This document shows, piece after piece, positions 1 through 8,757 of a stretch of DNA of 21,459 nt. The stretch is from Stramenopiles sp. TOSAG23-3. Lineage: Eukaryota; Sar. Each line of letters opens with the position of its first letter. The first letter of the stretch is position 1. The notes under the pieces were generated by a model. That model was not told the origin of the DNA and ran no database searches. It was given only the letters and a program-made list of their open reading frames with translations. The stretch spans positions 1-21,459 of the forward strand of contig LT642356.1 in NCBI GenBank assembly GCA_900128585.1, in the 5' to 3' direction. The position numbers were made by a program, and so were the translations under genes.

Positions 1-3000
1 AAATTTCAGAAAAGCAACATAGTCGTTGGGAAAATGGTAATTGCACGTAATTTGAGGATAATTGGGACCTTGGATAAGCCAGCAAGGCTCATTCTCCGCC
101 TCCAAACCGCAGTATCGTGCTTCAACGTGCGCTTTTTCCTGTACCAGTTTTCAAAAATTGTTCAAAAATCGGCGCAACATTTTGAGGTGATGGAACAGGA
201 ATCTGTCGGGGATCGCCACATAGTTTTGACTTTAGATATTATTAATGTTGCCACTATACCACGACTAGCATTTACTCTGGAAGACACGGTAGAGGACGCA
301 CCAAAAGAAGAAAGTAACCCCAACGAAGCGTTCCGAGATCGCCTGATCGATGCCGTTACAATACCGAAATCAGAGACTTACGACACCGAAGATGCGGAAC
401 GGATTCGAAAAGAGCTAGATATATTGGGGCTATACGCTATCGAGAAAGGGGAGGCGAGTGATATCGACCATGAAAACAATTTAGCTATGGCCAGCGCGGT
501 AGACCAAAACCATGTAGATGCCGCTAGATCCGCGTGGTTTGGAAATGTACACTCGCCTTTGAGAGCCTCAAAACGAAAAGCCTTGGAGAGAAAAAACGAA
601 AGCCTCAGCCCTGGAGGGAGTGAAATTGGTGAAAGTGAGAAAACGGTGGGTGTGGACGCACCCGCTGGTAACAGCAGCAACGATGAAATACCCGCAGTAT
701 CGAAAGAACCAGGAGAGGGAGGCGACGACAACCCGACAACTGGTGAGCAATCCCACAAAGAAGTTGCCAATGATGCACAGCAAGAAGTTGCCGACGACAC
801 TCAGCAGGAAGCTGGTGACCCCACCGAACAAGAAGATGTCGAAGACGCTGATGAAGAAGACATTGGCAGTGAAGCAGATAATGATGAACAGAAGGCGGTG
901 CCCAAAGACCTTGTATTTAAAATTGCTATTGAGAATCTACGACCAGATAGGACAACTGGGAAAGTTGGAGAGGAAAAAAAAAGAAATGTGACGCAAGTTA
1001 GTTTTGAGATGGCCCGATTGGTCGGAGTTGAAGAGATTCTTAGAAAAGCTCGTCAAACTACCGTGGAGAAGGACCCCGACAAAGCAAAAGAGATGTCGTC
1101 CTATTTAGACCCACCAGAGTTTTTGCCTCAAACCATACAGCGCGGTCGGCTCGTTGATTTCATACTAAATAGGAACAAGGACTCCGTAGAGAAAATCTTA
1201 CACGACAGCGCAAAGGAGGAGGGGAATACGCCCAAATTAGCCGAAGTAGATGAAAAGGCTGCACGCCGCTTTGTGCGGCAATATAACTCGATAAAAAATA
1301 ATTTGAATGGCGTTCTGGATTCAAAGTCCAGTCATCAATTAGCCGTCGAAATAGCAAACGCTGCTAAATTTGGTCTTAAGGAAGCCGACCTTGACACCGC
1401 TTTGGAATATTACAGAAAAACAGAAAATTTTCATACTATGGATGCTGCATTTACTGCGTTCAGAATCTTAATACAGGCAATGGGGTCAAGGAACCTTGCT
1501 CAGATTAGGACAGCTATATCCAACGCTTCAACAGTCGACAATCCGGGCGTCCAGATTTTAATTAATGCTGCGGACGAATTGATAAAGAAAATTGAGACAG
1601 CCCTCTCTCTCCTTGAAGACGCGGTGTTACTTTGCTCGCTCAACAAGGGCAACATTAAAATGCTGGAATCTGCCATGACGTATTCGGCTCAAGTTGGCAT
1701 TTCAAGTAGCGAAAGCCTTTGGGCATCTATTTTGGATGCAAGAAAATCAGAAGCAAAAACATTTTCAGTCGAATACTGTATACAGTTAGCGATCGATTGT
1801 GCCTCGTTCAGTAAGTTTGAAAAGTACATCAACTATGCATCTATGCGTGCCATATCTACAAACTTTATCTTTCACGCAAAAAATTTGCGGGGACTCGTTA
1901 GGCAATTAATGAGAACACTGGAAACCAGCGCAGCGCTAAAGGCTCTTAGCGAGCAGATAGACAATGACAAGCTTGATGATGATGAAATCACCGCTGGTTA
2001 TGTCAGAGACACCTTGGATGATGCAAATGAAATGCCCGTTTTTACAAGTGGCCGGTTCAAACCATTTGAAAAGCTGGTAAAATGGTACAACAAGCGTTAT
2101 ACCAAAGTGATTGACCTTATAAACACAGATGTCATTGCAGAGAATGGTACGGTCGTTACTGATGAAGAAACCGTCGAAAAAGAAGAGAATAAAGAACATA
2201 GTGTGATTATCGACCCTGCTGGAATCCCCGGCCAAACTGTCGAGGAACCGCTTGGTTCTGTTTACGCGACCCTCGATGAAAAAGAGATAAAAATCCCTTT
2301 CGGGAAAAACGAAATTGAAAAACGATTCAAGATAAGCAGCATCGATAAAATGCTATCTGACCTGGAGAACGCAACAACCAATGTTGACTTGCCTGCGTTT
2401 GCAAGTACAGTGAGAGACTGTCATGAGAACACGGCAATTGAAAACGATCGAGGGGCTTATCGCCGATTTATAAACTTGCAATTAAGGATGGCATGCTATT
2501 GCGAAGGCCCTACGTCCAGATTGTTTGACGAAGCGTTGCTTTTATCTGTCTCCTCGCGAACCCATGGTAGGAAAATCAAGTTGGCAGCAGTGCTATCGGC
2601 TTTAGAAGAAATGCGACGGGGGCAAGGAGACGGAATGCTGATTTCCTGCGATTCAGACCTAAGTGGGCCTAACCGTCGGTCCCATGAAAGGTTTTTGATG
2701 CAAGCAGATATCGATAGTACGTTAAAGTTGGAACTCTGGCCCAACATGCGTTCTATTTACAGCTTCAGAAAAGGATACGGGACTCGCAGGCTGGTAGCTA
2801 CAGATTTTAACCAGAGCATGATGTCCCACACAAGCATGGGCATACCAAACTCTTTAACAAAACTGGGCGATTGGGAAAGCAATGAAGCCATCAGCCTGTT
2901 CTATAGCCTACAGCATTGCATGCGGAAATCAAAATTGAATTCGTCCTACTACGCAAGTGTGAGGTCTCTAGCATCGCGGCTGCTCCTATCGTCACAAAAG

Positions 3001-4467
3001 TTATCGGAAGAAATGTACTTGCAGCTAACCAAGCAGCTGAACTTGAACAAAAATGTGCATGAATTAAAGCGAGGGTGGGACATCATGGCTGTGTACCTAA
3101 GAACCCGTCAGCCCGTAAAAGCACTGTTTACCCGTCTGAAGCTGTTCGTCTTCAGACAAGCTTCCCTTTTGTACCAGTACAACAGCGTGGAAGCGCACGC
3201 GTGCTATCGAGTGGCGCGTTATTGTGCACTATACCTGACGTCTTACAACTACTACTCAGCACAGACGGCACCTTCTGATAGACTTTATGAATATGCTTTG
3301 TCTGACCCGCGAACAATTATCATTGTGTTTCCCGACGGTCTGCAGAGAGATTTTCTAATATCTCCGTACACCCCCACATCACAGTTTCTTGAGGATCTCT
3401 GTGCGGAGCTAAATCACAACGTTGGCGAATGGAAGGAGTTTTCATTGGCAATTGATGAGCTTTCGGATTTTAACCATATAAAAAAAAAGGTGGGTGGACG
3501 TGTATTGGGAGACAACGAGGACATTTTATGGGCGTGTGGGGGGCACTTTGTAACCAACAAACACACGGTGCCTTTCGATTTTAGCGATACTCCACTGCGC
3601 CTCAAATTAATTCCAAAATCCCCGTTGCGACGATTGCGGCGCCATCTTTCGAAGAATGCAGCGTCTTTGCAAGTCGACAAGTTTATGCTGTATTACTCGC
3701 TAGGTGAATTAAGCGACGGGAAACACAGAGAAACTATGGATGTTTTTGCGTTCCTGGCTCTGCTGCTGCTTCGCATTCAAAAACCAGATTTGCTGATCCG
3801 AGACTCGCGGTCCAATGCAACTCCAGACATGGTAGAATCGTTGTCACAAATTGTACCGATGGAGATATACAGAGGACCTGGTGTTGTCAGTACACTTTTA
3901 AGAGTTATGAAAACTCTGGATCAAGATATTAAGACCAATAATCCTGATATATGCACCCAGGCGTTTCTTGGCTTTGCCAAATGCCTACCGTTCTATGGGT
4001 CAAAGATATATGATAATGTCAGCTTCGAAATCCAAAAGTATAGCGACAGATTTTCGTGCCACGCAATGGTTGCAATAAACGGCAACGGGATTGCGATACT
4101 TAGCAAAGGGGAAAGAGCACTTTTGTACAAGATTTCATTTTTAGACATAAGTGGGTGGAGGTTGATTGAAACCTACAGTAAATCTGGCAGCGCAATTGTA
4201 ATTACGTTGAGGGCTATCGACGTAAAATTTGTCGCAAAGCTAGAAACATGCCACCGAATTTGTGAATCGATGAGTCACTTTTGCCAGTCCCTTTTGCGAA
4301 ATGAAGTAGCTGAAGATATCAGTAGCTCTGCCGCGTTTGAACTCTGGACTAATGAATACGGAGAACATTTGTTTCCTGGTCGTCCTCAAATAATGCCTAT
4401 GAACGTTGATAAACGATACGAGAATATATCAAGACGGTTCATATGCAGTGAGCATGATGTCTTTTAA
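1..4467 (+). CDS. MyTH4-FERM domain protein, 5' end outside or at the window edge
   Basis: The frame is open from base 1; the first ATG is at 34 (1477 residues from there), so the gene may begin upstream. Numbering from that ATG: residues about 215-290 are an acidic low-complexity linker with repeated QQEVADD-like units; about 420-650 look helical; about 945-1085 match a MyTH4 domain (LSEEMYLQLTKQ followed by RGWDIMAVYL); about 1090-1190 look like the ubiquitin-like FERM F1 lobe, 1190-1310 the helical F2 lobe, and 1310-1430 the PH-like F3 lobe (FYGSKIYDN, then an ISGW strand). In known families MyTH4-FERM tandems are cargo- and microtubule-binding tails of myosins and kinesins. No motor P-loop or switch motif is visible here, so this is either a motorless MyTH4-FERM protein or the tail of a longer one. 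Its role in linking cytoskeleton to membrane is inferred. No intron is needed in 4.4 kb. Confidence 0.85.
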   Translation, partial: KFQKSNIVVGKMVIARNLRIIGTLDKPARLILRLQTAVSCFNVRFFLYQFSKIVQKSAQHFEVMEQESVGDRHIVLTLDIINVATIPRLAFTLEDTVEDAPKEESNPNEAFRDRLIDAVTIPKSETYDTEDAERIRKELDILGLYAIEKGEASDIDHENNLAMASAVDQNHVDAARSAWFGNVHSPLRASKRKALERKNESLSPGGSEIGESEKTVGVDAPAGNSSNDEIPAVSKEPGEGGDDNPTTGEQSHKEVANDAQQEVADDTQQEAGDPTEQEDVEDADEEDIGSEADNDEQKAVPKDLVFKIAIENLRPDRTTGKVGEEKKRNVTQVSFEMARLVGVEEILRKARQTTVEKDPDKAKEMSSYLDPPEFLPQTIQRGRLVDFILNRNKDSVEKILHDSAKEEGNTPKLAEVDEKAARRFVRQYNSIKNNLNGVLDSKSSHQLAVEIANAAKFGLKEADLDTALEYYRKTENFHTMDAAFTAFRILIQAMGSRNLAQIRTAISNASTVDNPGVQILINAADELIKKIETALSLLEDAVLLCSLNKGNIKMLESAMTYSAQVGISSSESLWASILDARKSEAKTFSVEYCIQLAIDCASFSKFEKYINYASMRAISTNFIFHAKNLRGLVRQLMRTLETSAALKALSEQIDNDKLDDDEITAGYVRDTLDDANEMPVFTSGRFKPFEKLVKWYNKRYTKVIDLINTDVIAENGTVVTDEETVEKEENKEHSVIIDPAGIPGQTVEEPLGSVYATLDEKEIKIPFGKNEIEKRFKISSIDKMLSDLENATTNVDLPAFASTVRDCHENTAIENDRGAYRRFINLQLRMACYCEGPTSRLFDEALLLSVSSRTHGRKIKLAAVLSALEEMRRGQGDGMLISCDSDLSGPNRRSHERFLMQADIDSTLKLELWPNMRSIYSFRKGYGTRRLVATDFNQSMMSHTSMGIPNSLTKLGDWESNEAISLFYSLQHCMRKSKLNSSYYASVRSLASRLLLSSQKLSEEMYLQLTKQLNLNKNVHELKRGWDIMAVYLRTRQPVKALFTRLKLFVFRQASLLYQYNSVEAHACYRVARYCALYLTSYNYYSAQTAPSDRLYEYALSDPRTIIIVFPDGLQRDFLISPYTPTSQFLEDLCAELNHNVGEWKEFSLAIDELSDFNHIKKKVGGRVLGDNEDILWACGGHFVTNKHTVPFDFSDTPLRLKLIPKSPLRRLRRHLSKNAASLQVDKFMLYYSLGELSDGKHRETMDVFAFLALLLLRIQKPDLLIRDSRSNATPDMVESLSQIVPMEIYRGPGVVSTLLRVMKTLDQDIKTNNPDICTQAFLGFAKCLPFYGSKIYDNVSFEIQKYSDRFSCHAMVAINGNGIAILSKGERALLYKISFLDISGWRLIETYSKSGSAIVITLRAIDVKFVAKLETCHRICESMSHFCQSLLRNEVAEDISSSAAFELWTNEYGEHLFPGRPQIMPMNVDKRYENISRRFICSEHDVF

Positions 4468-4644
4468 AGCGATATACATGATAAATGTAAAAACAGCAAT
4501 TTAAAAAAAAAACTTAATTCAGTTTATCTAGCTTGAAATTAAAAACAAAGTAATGGCTATTATTATTTACGAAGTAGGTAAAAACTTATCTAAAACAAAA
4601 TAATTTAATGGTCTAAACAATACTAAAAACAAAAATTCAATTAT

Positions 4645-4710
4645 CAGCCAATTTTTTGTTTTATTTAGGAAATTCTTAGGTATTTAAAACAAGAAAATTG
4701 GCTGTTATTT
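4645..4710. repeat. Inverted pair of TGGCTGTT 3'-flank elements
   Basis: The left arm at 4645-4663 reads CAGCCAATTTTTTGTTTTA. Its reverse complement matches the right arm at 4685-4704 (TAAAACAAGAAAATTGGCTG) apart from one inserted G. The arms are separated by 21 nt, so the pair could form one long hairpin. The right copy continues with TTATTT, giving the core shared with the copies at 4835, 9944 and 17221. The right copy is in sense orientation for the MyTH4-FERM gene, but 218 nt past its stop. Confidence 0.75.
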
Positions 4711-4836
4711 ATTCATAAATTGATTAGTGAAATTACAGGAGCAGAGATAAGTTCGCAGTACATGAAGGAATGTAAACCTATACTGGACAAAAGGAGCAGA
4801 TTCACATCCGCGGTACACGAGGAAGATAAATTTTAA
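4711..4836 (+). other. GC-richer island with a diverged 32-33 nt direct repeat and a short open frame
   Basis: Two related segments, 4738-4770 and 4793-4824, both begin GGAGCAGA and, after 8 bases, continue CGC-GTACA-GA with mostly transition differences. The offset is 55 nt. A plus-strand frame is open from about 4689 to a TAA at 4834-4836; its end reads ...KRSRFTSAVHEEDKF. No ATG precedes it in good context. Since 55 is not a multiple of three, the direct repeat does not keep that frame. It may be a decayed exon, an internal part of a small repeat element bounded by the inverted copies at 4685 and 4835, or a non-coding sequence. I do not recognise the peptide. Confidence 0.3.
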
Positions 4837-4860
4837 ATAACAGCCAATTTTTTATTTTTA
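4835..4860 (-). repeat. TGGCTGTT element in the 3' flank of the EF-hand gene
   Basis: On the minus strand this reads AAAAAATTGGCTGTTATTT. It starts 35 nt after the stop codon of the EF-hand gene and is in the sense orientation of that gene. AAAAAT and ATTTAA flank the TGGCTGTT loop and could pair in part. It also forms a wider inverted pair with the copy at 4685-4710. Confidence 0.7.
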
Positions 4861-4894
4861 CAAAAGTAAAGGTTTATCACTCTGATTAAAGTCA

Positions 4895-7800
4895 TCATTT
4901 TGCAGAAATGCATGCGCGTATAAACATATCGTAATAAACTTTTTGGCCAGATGTGCGTGGTTTCTTTTCAAACACTTCTAATACGGAAAAGAAATCGTTT
5001 TCATCCATATTCAATGAGTACTTGGCAAGAATTTCTCGAAATTTTCTGCCTGGTATGTATCCTTTACGAGATCGGTCTATTCGCTTGAGCTCGAGCCGAA
5101 TGGGTTTCCACATGTGCATCATTCTTTCTTTTAATTTTCTGCACACCATTTTAGAAGCATTTGTATGCATTGGAGCAGCATTATTAGTCTGTTGCAATTG
5201 TTTGGTAAAAAGGTCATCTGCATCAACGGACATGACTCGATATGAAGATACCGAAGAACAAATAGAGGCAGTATCAAATGGCTCGGGCGTATCGTTAGAC
5301 GCGACGGAAGGCGTAATGGTGACAGACATTGCATATTTGCTGGGGTTTTTTTTCGGCGCTCGGTCGTTGTTGCGCACTACTGCTGCTTTTTCTCTTTGTG
5401 GATTTGAAGAATATAACGCCCTTGAATCCTTTTTCTTTCCTTTTTTGCTGAAAGTGTATTTAGACGAATGCTTCTTTTTCTTCAAAGACTGGACTTTCGC
5501 TCGAAGCTTGTTATTTCTGATTACCGCTAGTGATGGCGCGGAAGCACTGGGGCGTAACGATACCTTTCTTGGTATGTAGGTCGGTGCCCTCCTAACGCTT
5601 TTGGAACTTTCGTCCACAGTAAAGTACTTTATAAACTCAGTGTACGATATCCCCTTCCCATTTGAGGAATTTCCGAATAGTTTTTTCAGAAATCGCATTG
5701 TTTCTTCAGACAAGTGGACATTAAAACCATACAGCACTCTTCGAAATGTGTTTGGGCTCAAATAACCTTTTCTTCTCGTGTCTTGCCCTTTCAACATGCT
5801 TAGCAAACGTTTCCATGAAGACTTCACCACCTGTCTCAACTCACTCATCGCGGTTTCGGGTGCATGCAATCTTTCGTGCAAAGTATTAGCTAAATCTGCA
5901 GTCGATCTTGATCGGAACCCAGATCTTAGTAACGTTTTTCCTTGGCGGCCTATACGTGGGGTATATTTAGCACCGTGTTTTCTTGGCTGGTACATTCTTG
6001 CTGTAATGACCTTGGGAGCCCCAAGGATGGCAATCAACTTCTTATACTCGACGCTTGCGCGTCGGCTACAACCGGCCAGTCTTACGATTTCAAGACAGTC
6101 TGCATCATTACAGTGAATTCCCATTTGGCAGATAACAAATCTCAACTCTGCTCGTGTTACCAGACCGTTTGAAAATCGGCAAACTGCATCTAATTTTTTC
6201 TGGAGTTCAGACGATCGGCGCAAAACCAGTTTCACTAAGCGTCTCCCAATAGGGTGATTTGCAACACGGCCATGGATTTCTTCCATACTATCTTCTGGTT
6301 TCGGTGATATTGTGAGTGGCTTCGAGGCATGGTTTGGGGTTGCTGGCCTAATTTTAAGGCGGCTAGTGCTTACTCTCTTTGCTGTCCTCGGTTGTGTTTT
6401 AGGCAGAAACCGTTGATAGAGTTTCTTCATGTTTTGCTCAGTAATTTCGAGGTTGAAATGGATACGAACGACTCTCTGGAATTCTTCAAACGATATGTCA
6501 CCACTAGCGTCATGGTCAAATTTTTGAAACGCCAAGTACAGTTCCCGAGGTCCCCCTTTAGTTTTCATCATGATCTTCTCGCGGAGAATCATTTCTAGCT
6601 TGTCCACAGACATAACTTGGGACGCAACCATAGCATTACGTGCCATCAAACTTGCTGCCTGGCGCTGCGCCTGTCTTTGCCCGGCCCGCGTTGAGCCTCC
6701 TGGCATGCCGCCCATATTTTTGAGCTTGTCCGCTGGTATAAAATCGTCAGGTAATAAATGCTTGATGAAGTCATAATATTGTATGTGACCAACATTGCCT
6801 TTATCGTAGCGATCAAAAAGTTTTGCGAGCGTGTGATTGTCAAGATTGAGATTCCATTGATTCAAGATATGTGAGAACTCTTCAAAGTCAATGACCCCGT
6901 CCTTATTGGTATCAAATTTTCGAAATGTACGAAATAGTTCCGAGCCACCAGCTTTCGATTTCCCCATAATTTTGTCCCGTAGAATTTGCTCCAAATGTGC
7001 AACGGTGTCCAGTCCAGTATAGCCAACTTCTACATTATGCGTGCTTAGGAGTTTAGCTTTTTCGTAACCAGACATCGTGTCACGAGCGTAATCACTAGAG
7101 GGCAACGGCGATGAGCTTCCCATCTTCTCAATGAGCGAGTTTTTATCTGGAAAATCAGCTGGCATCAAATGTTGAAGAAATTCGTAATACTTGATGTGTC
7201 CCTTACCGTCTTTGTCGTATCGTCGGAACAACCTGTTCATGTCATTGCGGCCCATATTTAGATTCCACTTATGCATTATTTCCCTAAATTCCTTGGAGTC
7301 TATCACCCCGTCTTTGTTGGTGTCGAACTTGCGAAAAGTTCGGAACAGCATGGACCCCCCGGCTTTGGTTTTGCCATTAATTTTTTCTCTCAGTATATTC
7401 TCCAACTGATCGTCCGAACCTAACCCGACTGCTCCCCGCCTCGCATTGCGCTCTGCTCGTTGCGCGGCTAAGGTCAACTTATTTTTTGAGGGGTCTTCTT
7501 TGGTTTGACCTGGAAGGCCTCCCATTCCTTTCATTTTCTCCAACGAAACAAAATCGTCTGGCAACAAATGTTTAATAAATTCATAGTAGCTTACGTGCCC
7601 CTTTCCGCCCTGATCATACCTATCGAATAGCTCGTGGAGCTCTTCGTCGTCTAAGTTCATGTTCCACTTTAGCATTCCATTCTTAAACTCTCCAAAATCA
7701 ATAACGCCGTCTTTGTTTATGTCAAATTTACGAAACATTCGGAAGAGTACTAGCCCGCCACTTCTGGTTTTACCACGAATTTTTTCTCTCAATATTTTTT

Positions 7801-8038
7801 CGAGTTGATCAAACGATTTTCGCCCCGCTGCCTTTGTCAAGCTCATGCTGGCCAGGTCACGTGCTCGTCGCCTTGCTTTGGCATTTGGGGGCACAGTATA
7901 ACCTGGTACACCACCATACCCAACTCTACTCTGGAAATCAACCGGCATAACATTTGCAGAAAAGTCTTTGAACAGCAGTGTTTGCTCCGGCTGTTCATTG
8001 GTCCCGTGCTGGAGTGAGACGTCTTGCTCTGCAAACAT
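4895..8038 (-). CDS. EF-hand repeat protein, 1047 residues, probable calcium sensor
   Basis: The ATG is at 8038 and the frame is uninterrupted. The N-terminal half is built from modules of 132-137 residues, each a helix of the type LExILREKIxxKTxxGG followed by LFRxFRKF and an EF-hand pair. The first loop of each pair is canonical: 106-117 (DINKDGVIDFGE), 239-250 and 376-387, with acidic residues at positions 1, 9 and 12. The second loops (142-153, 275-286, 412-423) lack the usual oxygen ligands at one or more of positions 3, 5 and 9. A fourth module keeps one good loop at 508-519 but its partner is lost. After 600 there are only weak EF-like helices, and 815-905 is Lys/Ser-rich. There is no signal peptide or membrane segment. 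Calcium binding at four sites is well supported. The cellular role is unknown; a flagellar or cytoskeletal role would be a guess. Confidence 0.88.
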   Translation of the reverse strand: MFAEQDVSLQHGTNEQPEQTLLFKDFSANVMPVDFQSRVGYGGVPGYTVPPNAKARRRARDLASMSLTKAAGRKSFDQLEKILREKIRGKTRSGGLVLFRMFRKFDINKDGVIDFGEFKNGMLKWNMNLDDEELHELFDRYDQGGKGHVSYYEFIKHLLPDDFVSLEKMKGMGGLPGQTKEDPSKNKLTLAAQRAERNARRGAVGLGSDDQLENILREKINGKTKAGGSMLFRTFRKFDTNKDGVIDSKEFREIMHKWNLNMGRNDMNRLFRRYDKDGKGHIKYYEFLQHLMPADFPDKNSLIEKMGSSSPLPSSDYARDTMSGYEKAKLLSTHNVEVGYTGLDTVAHLEQILRDKIMGKSKAGGSELFRTFRKFDTNKDGVIDFEEFSHILNQWNLNLDNHTLAKLFDRYDKGNVGHIQYYDFIKHLLPDDFIPADKLKNMGGMPGGSTRAGQRQAQRQAASLMARNAMVASQVMSVDKLEMILREKIMMKTKGGPRELYLAFQKFDHDASGDISFEEFQRVVRIHFNLEITEQNMKKLYQRFLPKTQPRTAKRVSTSRLKIRPATPNHASKPLTISPKPEDSMEEIHGRVANHPIGRRLVKLVLRRSSELQKKLDAVCRFSNGLVTRAELRFVICQMGIHCNDADCLEIVRLAGCSRRASVEYKKLIAILGAPKVITARMYQPRKHGAKYTPRIGRQGKTLLRSGFRSRSTADLANTLHERLHAPETAMSELRQVVKSSWKRLLSMLKGQDTRRKGYLSPNTFRRVLYGFNVHLSEETMRFLKKLFGNSSNGKGISYTEFIKYFTVDESSKSVRRAPTYIPRKVSLRPSASAPSLAVIRNNKLRAKVQSLKKKKHSSKYTFSKKGKKKDSRALYSSNPQREKAAVVRNNDRAPKKNPSKYAMSVTITPSVASNDTPEPFDTASICSSVSSYRVMSVDADDLFTKQLQQTNNAAPMHTNASKMVCRKLKERMMHMWKPIRLELKRIDRSRKGYIPGRKFREILAKYSLNMDENDFFSVLEVFEKKPRTSGQKVYYDMFIRACISAK

Positions 8039-8310
8039 ACTCCGAAGAAAGTATTTTGCGGTCTGTACTAACTCAAATTTCTTTCGATTGGTGCCTAAAA
8101 TTAATAGTAGGATTACAACAGACTTTAAGCTGAAAAAATTGCATGTAGATACTTACACGTCAAACGTTATTGTTGATTTTCCAAGTTTGCACTCTACCAG
8201 ACAACGAAACGACGGTTCAATGTACGAGGAGTTGTTGTTGGTATATTTTTTCAATAGTAAAATAACACTACCGGTACAAAAAACTTTACATTCGAATAGC
8301 AGCTACCACC

Positions 8311-8376
8311 GGTACCCAGGTCATACCCGTTCCGGTACCGTGCCTGGTACCGGTACCTGTACCGGGTACCGGTACC
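8311..8376. repeat. GGTACC palindrome cluster
   Basis: The hexamer GGTACC occurs six times, starting at 8311, 8334, 8346, 8352, 8365 and 8371. The last four form two copies of the 12-bp palindrome GGTACCGGTACC, separated by TGTACCG. The cluster is far more GC-rich than its surroundings and can fold on itself on either strand. It could be a protein-binding array in the bidirectional promoter, or a foldback repeat. Confidence 0.8.
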
Positions 8377-8445
8377 TACCTGGTTCCGTAGTTCGGCAAG
8401 TGGAACTCACATCAACGAGACCGACCACCGGGCTAATTTGAATAA

Positions 8446-8588
8446 TTTATTAGTCTCTATCTATATTATTAAAACGCCCAAAAATCGATGGATGAAGCAT
8501 GCCAACCGGTTCGTACGTACGACGGTAGTCTACGGTGACAATTCCACTAATAGTCTATTAAATTATAATACTGCTTTTTTATTAGTCT
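8446..8588. repeat. 11-bp direct repeat flanking a 121-bp segment
   Basis: TTTATTAGTCT occurs at 8446-8456 and again at 8578-8588. The enclosed segment starts CTATCTATATTATTAAAACG and contains the palindrome TCGTACGTACGA. Near its right end it contains ACTAATA, which is the complement of the TATTAGT in the flank. The flanking repeat could be a target-site duplication of a small non-autonomous element, but no clear terminal inverted repeats are visible. Confidence 0.4.
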
Positions 8589-8655
8589 AGTATCATTATT
8601 AATTAGATGCTACAACTCCTAGAACCCGAACCGCAACACAGGACACACAGGTGAA

Positions 8656-8757
8656 CGGATAAATTCATTGTTTGTTGCACGAAAGGTGCTCTTTCTTCCT
8701 ATCCGTATGCTGCATCCAGCAGGGTATTATTAGGGTGTAGCATTCACCAGCAGCACC
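8656..8757. other. Cluster of short nested hairpins
   Basis: CGGATA (8656-8661) pairs with TATCCG (8700-8705) and encloses GCAC-gaaag-GTGC (8677-8689). Next come TGCTG-catc-CAGCA (8708-8721) and GGTG-tagcatt-CACC (8734-8748). GGTGCT (8685) can alternatively pair with AGCACC (8752-8757). These stems are short, and the cluster might be chance or part of a 5' UTR. No Pol III terminator or known RNA family signature was recognised. Confidence 0.25.

Larger units (their letters stand above)
4468..4894. other. Convergent intergenic region, AT-rich, with three copies of the TGGCTGTT element
   Basis: This gap lies between two converging genes. The first 170 bases are A/T-rich with no visible gene. 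From 4645 on it holds three copies of the TGGCTGTT element in mixed orientation. Between the second and third copies is a distinctly GC-richer island with a diverged direct repeat. The 3' ends of both flanking transcripts must lie here. Confidence 0.6.

Noticed and set aside
620-991. Plus-strand 123-codon frame inside the MyTH4-FERM gene
   Set aside because: It is a shifted reading of the acidic low-complexity region; the overlapping long frame carries the recognisable domains.
4953-5579. Plus-strand 208-codon frame opposite the EF-hand gene
   Set aside because: Antisense shadow of the Lys/Ser-rich C-terminal region; no family features.
8087-8093. CCAAT-like box (CACCAAT) upstream of the EF-hand gene
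   Set aside because: A similar sequence near adenylosuccinate lyase is in the opposite orientation and at a different distance; too short to support.
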